NCBI GenBank assembly: GCA_031769625.1
Contig: JAUIMM010000535.1
Coordinates: 434,001 to 498,000 of the forward strand
DNA from: Taudactylus pleione
Lineage: Eukaryota > Chordata > Amphibia > Anura > Myobatrachidae
Reading direction: 5' to 3'
Length of the DNA stretch: 64,000 bases
Shown here: piece after piece, positions 12,109 to 23,554 of the stretch
How positions within the stretch are numbered: position 1 is the stretch's first letter
Layout: each line of letters opens with the position of its first letter
Position numbers and translations under genes: made by a program
Notes under the pieces: model-generated
Databases searched by the model: none
What the model saw: only the letters and a program-made list of their open reading frames with translations
Told to the model about the DNA's origin: nothing

Positions 12109-12611
12109 TTTATGTTAAATAAAGCAAGCCCAAATGTTGATTAGTACTAACTAAAGACTAATGCCAGAGACGGCATAAAATAATTAAACCAGTAATTTTA
12201 CCAGTTTGTTCTGTCTAAAAATACTGCTGATTTGCCTTTGGAAGTGGAAAAATGTGATGACGAGTGCAGTAGCAATAGTCTCCCCTATTCTCATATTTTT
12301 ATAATTATGTTTCTGAAGACATTAGCTATACTCAGCCATTCTTTGAAATGACAGACTATCTACATTGGAGAGCCCAGTAATGGGTCTCTGGTGAAGCGTT
12401 TTCAGTGCCTTGTACAGAGCACCAGTGATCAAATTTGTGGGAAAGAAGACAAAATCCACTCAACTTCTGTTTCATAGCGAATAAAAATAATGGATTTTTT
12501 TATTGTAATAATAAAATCACCTCATAAAAGGGGTGGATGCAGAGCCTAATGCAAATCAACAGTAGTTGCTACAAAATGTGTATATTTACCTGTATGTACA
12601 CTTGGTTTCAT
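12109..12611. other. unassigned sequence
   Basis: No coding region or repeat boundary was recognised. Confidence 0.35.
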
Positions 12612-13020
12612 AGGGCTCTATTCATTATCACTTAATTTCTACAGAAGCAGGTGAGAATGAACATTTTTACCTGCTTTTGTAGAAATTAAGTTTTCCGGCC
12701 ATTCATGAAAAAGGTAATGCTGGGGTTATCACAGATATCTCCTGCTTACATTTTTCTCCTGATGTGGCACTTGTTCCCATACACTACTATGGGGACAGAA
12801 ATTCATCAAGCTCCGAAAATACAATATTTTCGGAGCTTTACTGAGGAAGCATTCGCCATCTTCAGATGGTGTTTGCTCCCACTCACAGCGCACACCCCAC
12901 TCCTTCCCTATGAGGAGACCCGGGTTGCAGAGACGCATCCTTCTGGATCCCTCTGCCCCTGTCCGGCTGCCGGTGAGCACTTTGTATCTATCTCTCAAAC
13001 ACGCAGGAGACTGTAATGAG
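12612..13020. repeat. hairpin-containing MITE-like sequence
   Basis: Two hairpins are present. Arms 12631-12652 and 12669-12690 pair almost perfectly (CTTAATTTCTAC / GTAGAAATTAAG). Arms 12808-12820 and 12826-12838 are perfect (AAGCTCCGAAAAT). The left edge GGGCTCTATTCATTATCA resembles the starts of Harbinger-type MITEs elsewhere in the window. The right boundary is uncertain. Confidence 0.45.
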
Positions 13021-13737
13021 CCTCACTGATTAGTGAGATGACAGACTTGGACTTTTATGGGTAACTATTTACAAATACTGCTAAATTGAATATTGCAGCC
13101 AAAGTGGTATTATTTCTAGCTATTTTCATGTATATTTTTTTTTATTATAACACATTTGCATACTTGTTATATGATATGTGTGTTTTAGATATGTTAGATA
13201 TGTTAAGTGTCTGTGTCTAATGTCTATTAAATATGTATATTTATTGAGAGAAGCCTTGTTGAATTGAATTTGAGTCATATGATACAGAATACAGTATACT
13301 ATTTTATACATAAGATTTACGTATAGGTGCAATCCATTTTTTTAGTTTTTATTTATTTGTAGTGTGGATGTGTGTAAAAAAACGTTTTAGTGACATTAAG
13401 CACCATGTTAAGGCGAAAATGGTCACCGAGGCAAAGATGGAAAGGCAGACCAGTTGCGGATCACCAATGCAGCCAGAATGGCTGGAATATGAAGAGCCAC
13501 TGCAGACTGTTATTCCACCAGAGGTTGTTCAGGGTGCACATGTCCACGGCTCAGATGCCCCTACCAAAAAAAGTGAGTAATGTGTTGATGTTAACCTTTG
13601 GATTGTTTATTCAATATTTTTTTAAATAAAAATTACAATAATATATCATCTTAAACAAAAATATGCATGTTATTCTTTATAAATTCTAACATTTGTATTT
13701 TATAATCCTTGTAATGTTACTTAGCAATGCTAAAAAC
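13021..13737. other. unassigned AT-rich sequence
   Basis: This is left flank of Harbinger copy 1. Short overlapping open frames at 13362-13629 have no recognisable domain. Confidence 0.35.
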
Positions 13738-14000
13738 TTAGGCCCTGATTCAGACCCGGACGCAAGTGGGCGTACGTACGTTCGGCGTACGTAAAAAAAT
13801 ATTTAAATTCAAGCACTCGCTCGTATTTTCGTACGCAGATAAATATCCGCCCCAAACTCAACAGACCCCTCCTCTAACTAACGAGCGTGCCAAATAGCGA
13901 GCGTACATCCCCGAAATGGCTTGAAGGGAACGCACGCACAAGTACAAACCGGAAGTGGGCCTGTCAGATTCCGATTACCTGCTCGTTTATTCTGCCTACC

Positions 14001-14371
14001 CAGGGTCGGACTGGCCCACAGGGGTACAGGGGAAATCCCCGGTGGGCCCCACTGACTGAGGGCCCCCTTCCATCCTCTTGGGGTAAGTTTCTAGATTGTG
14101 CACTTGAATTGTATGTCAAAAATGTGGTGCTTAGTTCGTTTCTATGGAAACTACTGTACATAAAAATTAGCCCTCCTGACAATCAAAGTAGACATTCTTG
14201 ACACACCATTGTCCTGTTCTTTATAAAGGGGCCCTGTGTTTTGCAGGCTGATTATATCCTATCTACTGTGGGGGTTGGCCACACCCCCTTAGGAGAATGG
14301 CCACACCACTTAAGCATGGGCCCCTACAACTGCATTCCCTGGTGGGCCCTTCATGACCCAGTCCGACACTG
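14001..14371. mobile_element. hAT MITE nested in Harbinger copy 1
   Basis: Termini CAGGGTCGGACTGG and CAGTGTCGGACTGG (right end reverse-complemented) enclose 371 bp. The 8-bp duplication TGCCTACC is exact at 13993-14000 and 14372-14379. Harbinger copy 2 has the empty site near 38210, with a single TGCCTACC. Confidence 0.95.
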
Positions 14372-14689
14372 TGCCTACCTCCCTCAATCGTATCCTGCCA
14401 ATCAATGTATCAATTAGCTTAATTTTTATTTTTTTTTCAACACAATGCAATAAACTTTAATCTTGTCCGTGTTTGTGTTTACCCGCAGAATACGTATGGC
14501 TTAAACATTCGCTTTTATTGGTCAAAATACATGTTAGCCCCAATTAAACAATTGTTCTATTTGTTTGGATCCCCGCATATTTTCCGGGGTTCATTTCTTT
14601 ATTTAAATTTGCTTACCCATGTCACTGCATCAAGCCTATCATAACTCTCAAGAGATTTCTGGCCCTGTCGAACACATGACTCATACACT

Positions 14690-14737
14690 AACCAATAGAA
14701 TTGGTCCTGTTAATTTCCAAAATACAGTAGCCAATCA
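14690..14737 (+). promoter_or_regulatory. CCAAT-box pair upstream of gene A
   Basis: CCAAT, ATTGG and CCAAT occur within 50 bp (ACCAATAGAATTGGTCC, then AGCCAATCAAA), about 60-100 bp before the gene A start. The same arrangement is kept in copy 2 near 38540-38590. A promoter role is inferred from motif and position only. Confidence 0.4.
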
Positions 14738-14793
14738 AATTTTTTTTTGGTGCTTTATTAAAATTAATAAAAAAAAAATACACCATTGCCATC

Positions 14794-16098
14794 ATGAGAG
14801 CCGCCGCATTCACCAAGCGCGAGCTGCTGGTGCTCACGGAGGTGATGGACAGGCGGATCACCAGGCAGCCTCCACCCATCACAAATCGCAGAAAGCGTTC
14901 CGCATATGCGGAGGTACATCGCCGCCTGCACTCCTTCGGCTCACGCCGACATATCGGCCAGCTGGAGCGCAGGTGGTCGGACCTGCACCGGCGGACGCCC
15001 GCTTGCTGGCATGCTTTCGCATGCAGATCGCGTAAAGTAAGTTTTATGGACTGTGGTTTTCATGTTTATCTTGTGGGCCCTAACTGCGTGTGCATGTTTT
15101 CATGTCTGTTCTATTTATTCATTGTACTCATATCTGCGTGTGCATGTTTTCATGTCTGTTCTATTTATTCATTGTACTCATATCTGCGTGTGCATGTTTT
15201 CATGTCTGTCCTATTTATTCATTGTACTCATATCTGCATGGCCATGTTTTCATGTCTGTCCTATTAATTCATTGTACTCATATCTGCATGGCCATGTTTT
15301 CCTATTTGTGTTGTCTTAAAATTTTTTATTTTTTGGATTCATGTTGAAACTAACCACAATTTTTTTTACATCTTTTAGGGGCACAGCAAAGACTACGGCG
15401 TCATCGGCAGACAAGATGCCGGTCACGGCCCCTCTCGCCAACCCCCAATTCCTCAATTACCCCCTCCTCCCCAGACCCTGTGGCCGCGATTTCGGGGCTA
15501 CTTCCCTTCCAGCCCAATTCCCCCTCTCCTCCAACCACCCCTCCTCCAAATACCCCCTCCCAGGATTCAGCCAACACCCTGCCCCTAGGTTTGGGGAATG
15601 TAGCCACCTCCGAGGAGGTCGAGAGAGTGGCTTCTCGCTCTGGCGTTTTGCAGAACGGTATGTTTTTGCTTTTTTTTTTTTTTGCACCACAAACTGTTTG
15701 TATGTAATCATGTGTCGTCCCCTTTTTTGTGGGCTTTTTGTCGCCTTTTTGTTTTTTTGGGGCTGTCTTTACCTGTTCCTGCTGATTTCACCATACACAT
15801 ATCACACCTGTGGGCATTTTTTTTTGGCCCTTGTATTTTTGGGCTACAACATTTTGGGGTGCTGGGTTTTAACCGTGTAATGATGGTTTTTTTCACAAGC
15901 TTTTAAGTTTTGGTTTGCTTGTTTTGTGTTGTTTTTGAATGTGGCTTCATTATTGATGTATTAATCCCCAAACTTTTGTCACCCACAGAGGAACAGAGGC
16001 GTCGGGCTGAAATATGTCAGTGTGTGGCCCATATGCGGGAGCAAGTCACCGGGCTGCTGCAGGGCCTTGACCATCTGGCGGGCCTCCTTAGGAATTAG
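14794..16098 (+). pseudogene. Harbinger gene A, Myb/SANT-like protein (copy 1, broken)
   Basis: Three exons are inferred from GT-AG sites shared with copy 2: 14794-15036, 15379-15657 and 15989-16098. The first exon encodes a Myb/SANT-like (trihelix) region of about 70 residues, with FTKRELLVLTEV near the start and QLERRWSDLHRR near the end. Exon 2 is Pro/Ser/Thr-rich and ends in an acidic stretch. Exon 3 encodes a short amphipathic helix (EEQRRRAEICQC onward) and a stop followed by AATAAA at 16132. Against copy 2 there is a one-base deletion near 14998 and a stop (GCG TAA) just before the first donor, so this copy should not make the full ~210-residue protein. A role as DNA-binding partner of the nuclease is inferred. 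The first intron holds a 50-bp minisatellite. Confidence 0.75.
15084..15305 (+). repeat. 50-bp minisatellite in gene A intron 1 (about 4.5 units)
   Basis: Units begin TGCGTGTGCATGTTTTCATG or its TGCATGGCC variant at 15084, 15134, 15184, 15234 and 15284. All three frames are open through parts of the array, which explains the long repetitive translations. Confidence 0.92.
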
Positions 16099-16925
16099 TT
16101 TATTTTTTATTTTATTTTTAAATTGTTTACAAATAAATCCGTTATAATTAACGCTCTGTCTCATGCATTTTTTGTAAATCAAAGATTCTTTACACTGATA
16201 TAAGTAGACTCTTCAAGCAAGGATTGCCAATTATTCTCACTAAAGATTGTGTGTTGTATTTTGAAGGCAAACAGGCACAAGAAACACCTACCAGTACCAA
16301 TGTCATTTTCCTTTTTAGGGGTGGGCAACATTATAGTTTACAACATTTTACAGGTTCCTATTTGGGGGGCAAACTGCTTAGGCCGATCTTACGAAGCCAA
16401 CTGATTGTACAGGATTCCTTGGTGTGTTGGTTTGTACCCCGAAAACATATTACATTTTAGCTCAACTGCTTCATTACTGGGTTACTCCTTAGGCAAATGT
16501 AACGTTTGTGAGCCTGGTTACACTTGCTTCTAACGTGCCCAAAAAGGAACCAAATTACACTCTCAAAAAATTTAGTCACAACAGAAATCAAAAAACAAAG
16601 TGGTCACTCACAAACAAAACACTCAGTGATAATCAGAAATACACCACATACCAAAAACAGGAAACAAACACACAACAAATCAAGAACTGGTTGACGAAGG
16701 ACCATGCCCACATGATTCCACAAATATGGCGTTGCAATATGGGTTACATAATATATTCCACAAGTTTCCACATAAAGGTTTTTGAAGGGTAGCAGGAAGT
16801 AGTCATCGTGAGAGTGCCAAAGATTATGCAAACAAACAGAAGATGGGGAAAAAATTAATAAAAAAAATGATGAACGTAAACAAACTGTAACACATTGGGT
16901 ATAAACACTGTTGTTTGGTCAATAA
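16099..16925. other. Harbinger interior between convergent genes A and B
   Basis: This is non-coding transposon sequence carrying the 3' ends of A (+) and B (-). It is alignable with copy 2 (40130-40955), and none of the small open frames is conserved between copies. Confidence 0.6.
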
Positions 16926-18185
16926 TTACCTAAAATATCTGGCCACCACATCATCGCGTATGGCCCCCCCACATACTGACCTACGACCAACCTCGGGGGG
17001 GCCATACTCAGGTAAGGCATCCTCTGGCTGCATTTGGACACCACTCCTTATGGCGATGTTGTGAAATATCCCACACAGGACCACAATTTTCTAAACCATA
17101 TCCGGCAAATACATGAGCTCGCCACCAGAGCAGTGGAGGCATCTGAATCGGCCATTTAAAAGGCCGATACAGTGCTCCACCACTTGCCTGGTGGCTGTAA
17201 GTGCGGTATTAAACTCACTTTGTGGGCCTGGTGTGGGAGCCAAATAAGGAGTGAGCAGCCAGGGCATGCAAGGGTAGCCACTGTCTCCTGTGAAAAAGAA
17301 TAGACAACATCAGGATCACTGTGTATCAAGCTTAACATTGTTATGTACTAAAGGTCTCCACTTACCCAGAAGCCACGCATCACCAGCTTGTAGGTTGGTT
17401 AATTTGTGCCATATCCCTGATTGCCGGATGACGAAGGAGTCATGTGCACTTCCTGGTAATTTTGCATTCAGGGACAGGATCTGGAGGGAGGCATCACATG
17501 CCACCATTACATTCAGGGAGTGATAGTGTTTACGGTTGTGAAATATGGCCTCCAGCCATGCTGGAGGCTGAAGTGGTATGTGAGTAACATCCACAACCCC
17601 TATGATGTGTGGGAAGCCAGCTATTTGGTAAAAATTGGCCTTGGCCACACTAAGGGCACCCATATCCAAAGGCATTTGAATAAAATGATGGAGGTGCTTG
17701 AAAAGTGCCTCCATCACTGTCCTCAGGATCCTGGAAAAGGAGGATTGTGAGATCCCCGCCACTATTCCCACCGTTGTTTGAAACGATCCTGAGGCACAGA
17801 AATGTAACACAGCCATAAATTGCGTAAGTGGTGGTATTGCTGTAGGACTGTCAATTTGCCGCTCAAGATCACTCTCTATTAATGAGAGAGTGTCTATGAT
17901 GATTTTGGGAGGAAGACGGTAGCGTCTTAAAACCTCATCATCGGGCATTTAAAAAAGGGTGACACATGTTCGAAATATCTGGGGCCTTGCATGCCTACGA
18001 TGCCTACGCCTGGGACGAGATTGAGGTTGGTCGGCTTCCGGGAGCATGGCCAGAACAATCCGACCCAGATCAACCTGAAATGGCAAAATTTGAATGTAAG
18101 GCTTTTTACCCACCCCAAAATAAAATTAAAACAACTTAGCTTGATGATACCATCCATTGCTGCTTACATGCCGGGGTATTGTCAT
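16926..18185 (-). pseudogene. Harbinger gene B, HARBI1-like DDE nuclease (copy 1, broken)
   Basis: Read on the minus strand, exons are 18168-18185 (start, MTIPRH), 17366-18074 and 16926-17287. They total 1089 bp, or 362 codons plus stop, close to HARBI1 length. Family motifs are present in order: VVD(V)THIPL near residue 168, PGSAHDSFV near 218, GDSGYP at 243-248 and RQVVERC with Glu near 280. The acidic residues near 168, 244 and 280 are the likely catalytic triad. The enzyme would cut at the terminal repeats and the 3-bp target. Damage in this copy: TAA just before MPDDEV in exon 2, TAG after PDMV in exon 3, and Gly to Val in the VDGTH motif. The stop at 16926 follows ARYFR. The start is chosen because exon 1 and its donor are identical in copy 2. 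Confidence 0.88.
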
Positions 18186-18938
18186 GATACGTCCAAACTG
18201 TAAATATTCCCAATAATAAAAAAAATCTGTTTAGTCTGTGCATTTATGTTTGTAAATTTGGTGCAAGACAAAACATAAAATAGGCGAAACACACATTTGG
18301 CCAACGAGCAAAACGACATTGCACACAGTACGTCAAATTGGGGTCAAATGTAAGCAAAAAATGCTAAAGGGAAAACACAAACAATTTTACAGGATGAATA
18401 AGCATTTAAAATTGCGCTAATTAGTTCGCAAATACAAGTTAAAAAATGGACTTACCAAGAGCTAATATATAAGATTCCCGATCAAAAGGTCTTTGGGGCC
18501 GAGACAAATAAAAACCTAACAAAGATGAAATTAGGAAAAAAAAACTTTAGAAAAATATGAAAAAGAAGGAGACACAAATTGAACCAAAGTTAGACTTCCC
18601 AAAACTTACCAAATCAAGAAAAGAGGCCAAAACCCCCCCCCAAAAAAAGCGTCCAGAAAATAAAAACGCAAATATAGCAAACAAAATAAACTCCCAACAA
18701 CGCCAACTCCAAAATCCGCAAACAAGAAACTCCGACCAAGGTAACCTCCAACAATCCAAAAACGCCACCTCGACTCGAGACACACCAAGCCATAAATAGT
18801 GTTTAGTTTCCTTCACAAATTAAGGAGGGATCATAGGAACGCACAATCAATGATGCGGCCGCAAAATAAGGACGCATGTATAAATACGTCACGAAACACA
18901 ATTAAAATTCTGGTGTATTTCTTGTTTGGAGCTCAGAC
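18186..18938. promoter_or_regulatory. divergent promoter region of genes B and C (copy 1)
   Basis: The 753 bp lie between the start codons of B (-) and C (+). On the gene C side a TATAAATA box at 18879-18886 is followed directly by CGTCACG, about 50 bp before the ATG. The box and the preceding GATGCGGCCG are kept in copy 2 (43081-43088). No clear TATA was found on the gene B side. Promoter function is inferred. Confidence 0.6.
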
Positions 18939-20224
18939 ATGGCTACAGACCAGGGAAACAATGGACAACAGTCAGGCGGTAAGTATTTCATGCATTTTGT
19001 CTCAATGATTAATTTGAAACATAATATTGGGCAAGTTGTGAAGTTGAGAATTCTGCATATTTACACAAATAGGTGAGGAGGATGATATGGAAGAGGCTGC
19101 TGGGCCCAGTATTCCGGGCAAAGCTGCCAAAAAGAAAAGGCAGCCACAATTCACAAGAAAGGAGATGGAGGTTTTGATTCAGAAGTGTGTGGACATCCTG
19201 CCACAGGCAGACAGGAATATGAGTACAAGCCAGAAGTGGAGAATGTGGGAAGAGGTAGCCGTTGCTGTCAATAGGGTTGGTGATTATGTCCGTCTAGCCC
19301 GGGATGTCAAACGGCGGTAAGTAAACACTTGCCCCCCCTAAAAACAAACCCCATTTTAAACAAAAGGATAATGGTTCCAATTTTATCCCACAGATGGGGC
19401 GACTTCAAATATTGCCTAAAGCAAAATCTGGCGGACTGGGCTAGGCATGCAAGGGGGACAGGTGGGGGTCCCACCCCTGTGTCATTGGAGTTGACGGATT
19501 TAGAAGAGCTGGCACAGGGGTGTGTGCAGCCTGTGGAGGTGTTTGGCGTGTCCAACATGGATACGGACATGCCAGACTTTGCGGCTCCTCATGTTGTCCC
19601 AGGTAAATATTGTGATGTCACCAACTCTGAAATGTTATTGTGCCAATATGTAGATTCTAATGTGAGTCTTTTCTCATTTTTCCAACAGAGACACAGGCGG
19701 ATGAGTCTGCTCCAGAGGGGAGCCTTGGCCGCAGAATTTCTGCTGGCTCTGCAGGGGAGGAACCAGTACATCCGGCTGAGGACCCTGCAGAAGCCAGTCC
19801 AGGGCAATCCCCCTCGCAGGCAGTGGCCCTCCTCACAGAACTCAATTTCAAATCGGATTTCCATACGGAGATTCTGCAGAGGATGGACGCCAGTCTGATA
19901 CGGGTGGCTGAGGCCCTGGAGCAAAATGCGGCGGCCAACGTGACCATTGGTCAGGCCCTGGCGGAAAATACCAGGGCCAACATCCGCATCGCCAATGCCC
20001 TGGAGCAGCTCGTTCGCCAGCACATGGTGGAGCCGACCTCCCTTCCTGCCGGAACATCAGGATCCTCCACCTCTGGCACAACATCAGCCAATCCTCCAAA
20101 TGTGCCTAGCCCTGTGCCTAGTCCAGAGGCCACAACATCTGCCTCTGGACAGGCCAGCACGATGACATCCCGGACCCGGTCTGGCGAACTCCCTCCCCCA
20201 GCCAAACGGGTGAAAAAACGGTGA
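18939..20224 (+). CDS. Harbinger gene C, Myb/SANT-like DNA-binding protein (intact)
   Basis: Four exons with GT-AG introns: 18939-18978, 19073-19316, 19394-19602 and 19689-20224. They sum to 1029 bp, 342 residues plus TGA, open throughout. After an acidic leader and a basic KKKR patch (possible nuclear signal), residues about 37-100 form a Myb/SANT-like domain running from FTRKEMEVLIQKC through WRMWEEVA to RRWGDFKY. The middle is Gly/Glu-rich. A predicted long helix follows (EILQRMDASLIRVAEALEQ to LVRQHM), then a Ser/Thr/Pro tail ending KRVKKR. The layout of a Myb-like domain plus C-terminal helix recalls NAIF1, the known partner of HARBI1. Binding the element ends and bringing the nuclease to the nucleus is therefore the inferred role. 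Its nuclease partner in this copy is broken. Confidence 0.88.
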
Positions 20225-21254
20225 CAGCAATGGCTACTTTTCCCACACTCCTTCTGTGCTTGCCTCATATTCCTTTCTGGACAAAACTTCCCTCTCCTTT
20301 CTTGTGAATTGTTTTTAATTTTGTGTTTTACATTTCATAAATCTTTTATGTTGGCCCAATTATTTTAACTTTGGGAATGAACCCTGCAAAAAATCTTTTT
20401 CTACAATCTGTTTTTTATTTTAGTTTTTGTTTGAACAAAAAGTTTGAAATTGTATTCTCACATTAATGTCAAAATGGGTTACATTTAATCCTGGGCCAAA
20501 AGGCAAAAACGTGCAAAAACCACATTTTACATGAATTAAAAAAAAGGGCTCTTTAAGGAACGTTTAAAAATTTACATAACGATGCAAATTCACCAGGCCA
20601 AAAGAAAAAGGGAAAAACAAAAAAAACATGATGACATTATTGTTACAATAGGCCAAAACCAACAAATTGAGGCCAAAATAAACCCCCACAAATGTATGCA
20701 AATTGATTGTGTAATCCTGACATTAGCAGCTATGATTTCCACCTGCGTACGCTTTTGTGCTAACCCAAAAAACTGATTTCAAAACACATACCAAGCCGGT
20801 TTTCAATCCAACACTAATTGCTGTTCTGACCACCCGCGATTAATCGCTGCAACATCGTGGAGTGCCGGGACAGAGGAGAAGGCCATCGCCAATGTGGTCG
20901 AGTAATCCAGACCCTAAGCTGTGCGAGCATTTTGAAGGGAAAGAGGATCATCCAGTGACGTATGAGTCGGTACGAACACATTTTCCGTTCGCATCTGCTA
21001 ATGTATGTACGCCCCAAAAACGCCTCGCCACGCCTGCGTTTTTCCATCTCCACCCCCGTCAACACCCAAAAACGCCCTGTTCTGTCAATCACATTGGACA
21101 TGTCACTTCCTGTACGCTATTTTACGAATGAGTCAAAAAAAGCTCGCAATCTGCCGTACGCACATGCGCAGTGTAACACCGGCGCATGCGCGGTTAGTCA
21201 ACATCGGAACGCAACGAGCATACTGCTGTTAATGAGCGGCTCTGAATGAGGGCC
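20225..21254. other. right non-coding part of Harbinger copy 1
   Basis: This holds the gene C 3' UTR and the subterminal region. From about 20740 it is CpG-rich with CGTACG and GCGCATGCGC motifs, a pattern also at the left end. No open frame is conserved in copy 2. Confidence 0.6.
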
Positions 21255-21257
21255 TTA

Positions 21258-21891
21258 GTCTCCACATAGGCACATATTTAAGTTGATATACTTTTTAAGA
21301 CAATAGTATAAAATGTAACATTGGTGTTTTATGTTAATATTTTAAAAATAGAAAGTAATTTTTGAGCAAGATTTAAAACATAAGAATAGACTTTCCATGT
21401 TGTAACTAATATACATAATGCATTTTCTAAGTATACTTGATTGTATTGTAATTACAGAGTTAGGTGAGTAAATCTAGTATCCCTCTCTGATAATGTACTA
21501 AACATGTCCATGCACATGTTGTCAGCCTACATGCATGTTTAAAAAAATGTACATACAAAACATAATCCAAAAGTCAAAGTGCCTAAAAGGACCCTTAATG
21601 CAGGATGAAGATCAGCCAGGTACTTCGTTTTTTAAAACTGAAACAAACGTGAAATAAAATCTACAAATAAAGTATATATATTTAACTACATTTTATGGAA
21701 CATCTTCAGTATGCCAATCTGCCAGGCTAACAGAACAGCTTCCATGGTCACTCCAAAACACATCAGTCCGCTAGAGCCCCAGACACCGCATACATCACCA
21801 TATCTGTAAAAAAAATGAAGATAATGTTTTGATATTGTATGAAATGTAAATCTATACTATATTACACTTTTTTTTGGTGGGTAAGGAATTA
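21258..21891. other. unassigned AT-rich sequence
   Basis: No gene or bounded repeat was seen. Confidence 0.35.
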
Positions 21892-21899
21892 ATAATGAA

Positions 21900-22372
21900 C
21901 AGTAGTGGCTTCTTACCTGTCTGGCTTGGGTGTCTGCACATCATAGGTCATAGCCTTGCAGTCCAGGCAGCCCTTTCCTCCCTGCCATCCTGGTGATTGA
22001 CAGCTGTTACCAAGAGGTGGGGCTTAAGAAAGATTCTCAAAGAAGGGTGGAGCCTAAATTAGGGGGCTTGGCTTAAGCCCAGAGATGCCAGCAGACAGGC
22101 TTGCTTATAAGGGCTGCATGAGTTGCAGCCCCTAGAGGCCAGAGAGGGCTGCCATAATAGCAGGGGAGTGGCTTCCCATGGGAAGCACTCTCTCTGCTAT
22201 TGCAGTCGGGACTGGCAGTCCCAGGGGGAGAAAACACCTCCCCTGGAACTGCCTGTCTGGCTGTGATCAGCAGGGAGTGTTTCCAATGAGAATTCACTAC
22301 CATTGTTAGCCAGTCCCTGTGGATGGTGGATTTTACTGCAGTCCCACCACCCCTAGATAAAATCCACCACTG
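21900..22372. mobile_element. hAT MITE
   Basis: Termini CAGTAGTGGCTTC and CAGTGGTGGATTT (right end reverse-complemented) are flanked by ATAATGAA (21892-21899) and ATAAGGAA (22373-22380), which match at seven of eight bases. The interior is GC-rich and non-coding, with a short palindrome CTTCCCATGGGAAG near 22170. Confidence 0.82.
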
Positions 22373-22619
22373 ATAAGGAACATAAGAATATCAACCCACA
22401 ATCCTCAATTGACTATTTTAACATTTGTTCACTTGCAATACATACTTAGATAAATACTCACATCATGTTATGCTTTAGTTCCACAGATTATAGAGCTACA
22501 TTCGCCAACACTACATCCACTTGCAGAACCTGTTGAAACCCAAGATGAGTTAATCACCATACACATGAAACACCTCTGCAAACCAGCACACACTGACAAG
22601 ATCCACCTATAAATGCTTA

Positions 22620-22794
22620 GGGGTATATTTACTAAAGTGCATTTTTTTAGAAGTGAAGATGTTGCTCATAGCAACCAATCAGTTTCTACCTATCATTTAT
22701 CCAATGCCTTCTAGGCGATAACAGCTAGAATCTGATTGGTTGCTGAGGGCAACATCTCCATTTCTAAAAACCTGCACTTTCATAAATATATCCC
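22620..22794. mobile_element. palindromic Harbinger-type MITE
   Basis: The element is nearly one long inverted repeat (GGGGTATATTTACTAAAGTGC against GCACTTTCATAAATATATCC; arms with CAACCAATCAG and CTGATTGGTTG). It has a TTA duplication at 22617-22619 and 22795-22797. The 3-bp target duplication supports a Harbinger-type source. Confidence 0.82.
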
Positions 22795-23029
22795 TTAATC
22801 TGAAGCTCTGCCTGCATCACTGATGTCAATGATTATCATATGATGTTTGGTCCGATGGTGATAAGCCATGAATTGTGTAGTGAAGTCATGTGCAACTTGC
22901 GATAAACTTGAGAGTTGGTTGTTAGCAAATTCCAGATTAGCAAACTCACTAGATTATCACTGAAAATTACAAAATCAGACGATCACAAATCTTAGTAAAT
23001 TTCCCTATAAGAGTGTTAAGCATCCTAAA

Positions 23030-23521
23030 AGTTGTAGTTGTCATTATCTTCATCAACACTGTCATCTCTGTTGTTAATATCATCATCACACAATTTCACC
23101 TCATACCCACTTGAATCACTGTTACTGTATTTGTTTAAAATTGGCATCAGATGTATTCCTCATTGTAGTTCTTTTTGATGAATGCTAGTTTGTCCACATT
23201 GTTTAGAAGCAGACTACTATACCAATCAATCACAAGGTTCCTGGATATGCTACACACTATTTCTGAATACACACTGGGGGGGGGGGGCAATACACAATAA
23301 CTAGTTTGAACAAGGGGCTCCAAATGTCCTTGTTTTCCTCACAGTTTTTAAAGGGTCTGTGTGATATGCTAATTTGTAAATTTTCATTGAAGTAATCCTC
23401 CACCATTCTATTGATGCTTACTGTATCAGATTGAGTCATGGTAGAGTTGTCAATATATGTGGGTAATTCTTTTAAGCCTGATCAGATGTCATGGTGTGTC
23501 TCTCCAATGTACGGAGTTGAC

Positions 23522-23554
<33 letters not shown>

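Larger units (their letters stand above)
13741..21254 (+). mobile_element. PIF/Harbinger transposon, copy 1 (three genes)
   Basis: The 7.5-kb unit begins GGCCCTGATTCAGACCCGG, and its right end reverse-complements to GGCCCTCATTCAGAGCCGC, an imperfect ~17-bp terminal inverted repeat. TTA flanks both ends (13738-13740, 21255-21257), the usual 3-bp Harbinger duplication. Inside, in order, are gene A (+, 14794-16098), gene B (-, 16926-18185) and gene C (+, 18939-20224). A near full-length relative lies at 37957-45430 in the same orientation. By a rough hand count over gene C exon 4 the two copies differ at about 6-7% of positions. A hAT MITE (14001-14371) is nested here and absent from copy 2. Confidence 0.95.

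Noticed and set aside
19589..20023. Minus-strand 144-codon frame opposite gene C exon 4
   Set aside because: It is the shadow of the coding exon, and the same shadow appears in copy 2. The + strand has splice sites and a protein domain.
22073..22303. Minus-strand 76-codon frame
   Set aside because: It lies inside a short hAT MITE with no coding capacity and no transposase motif.
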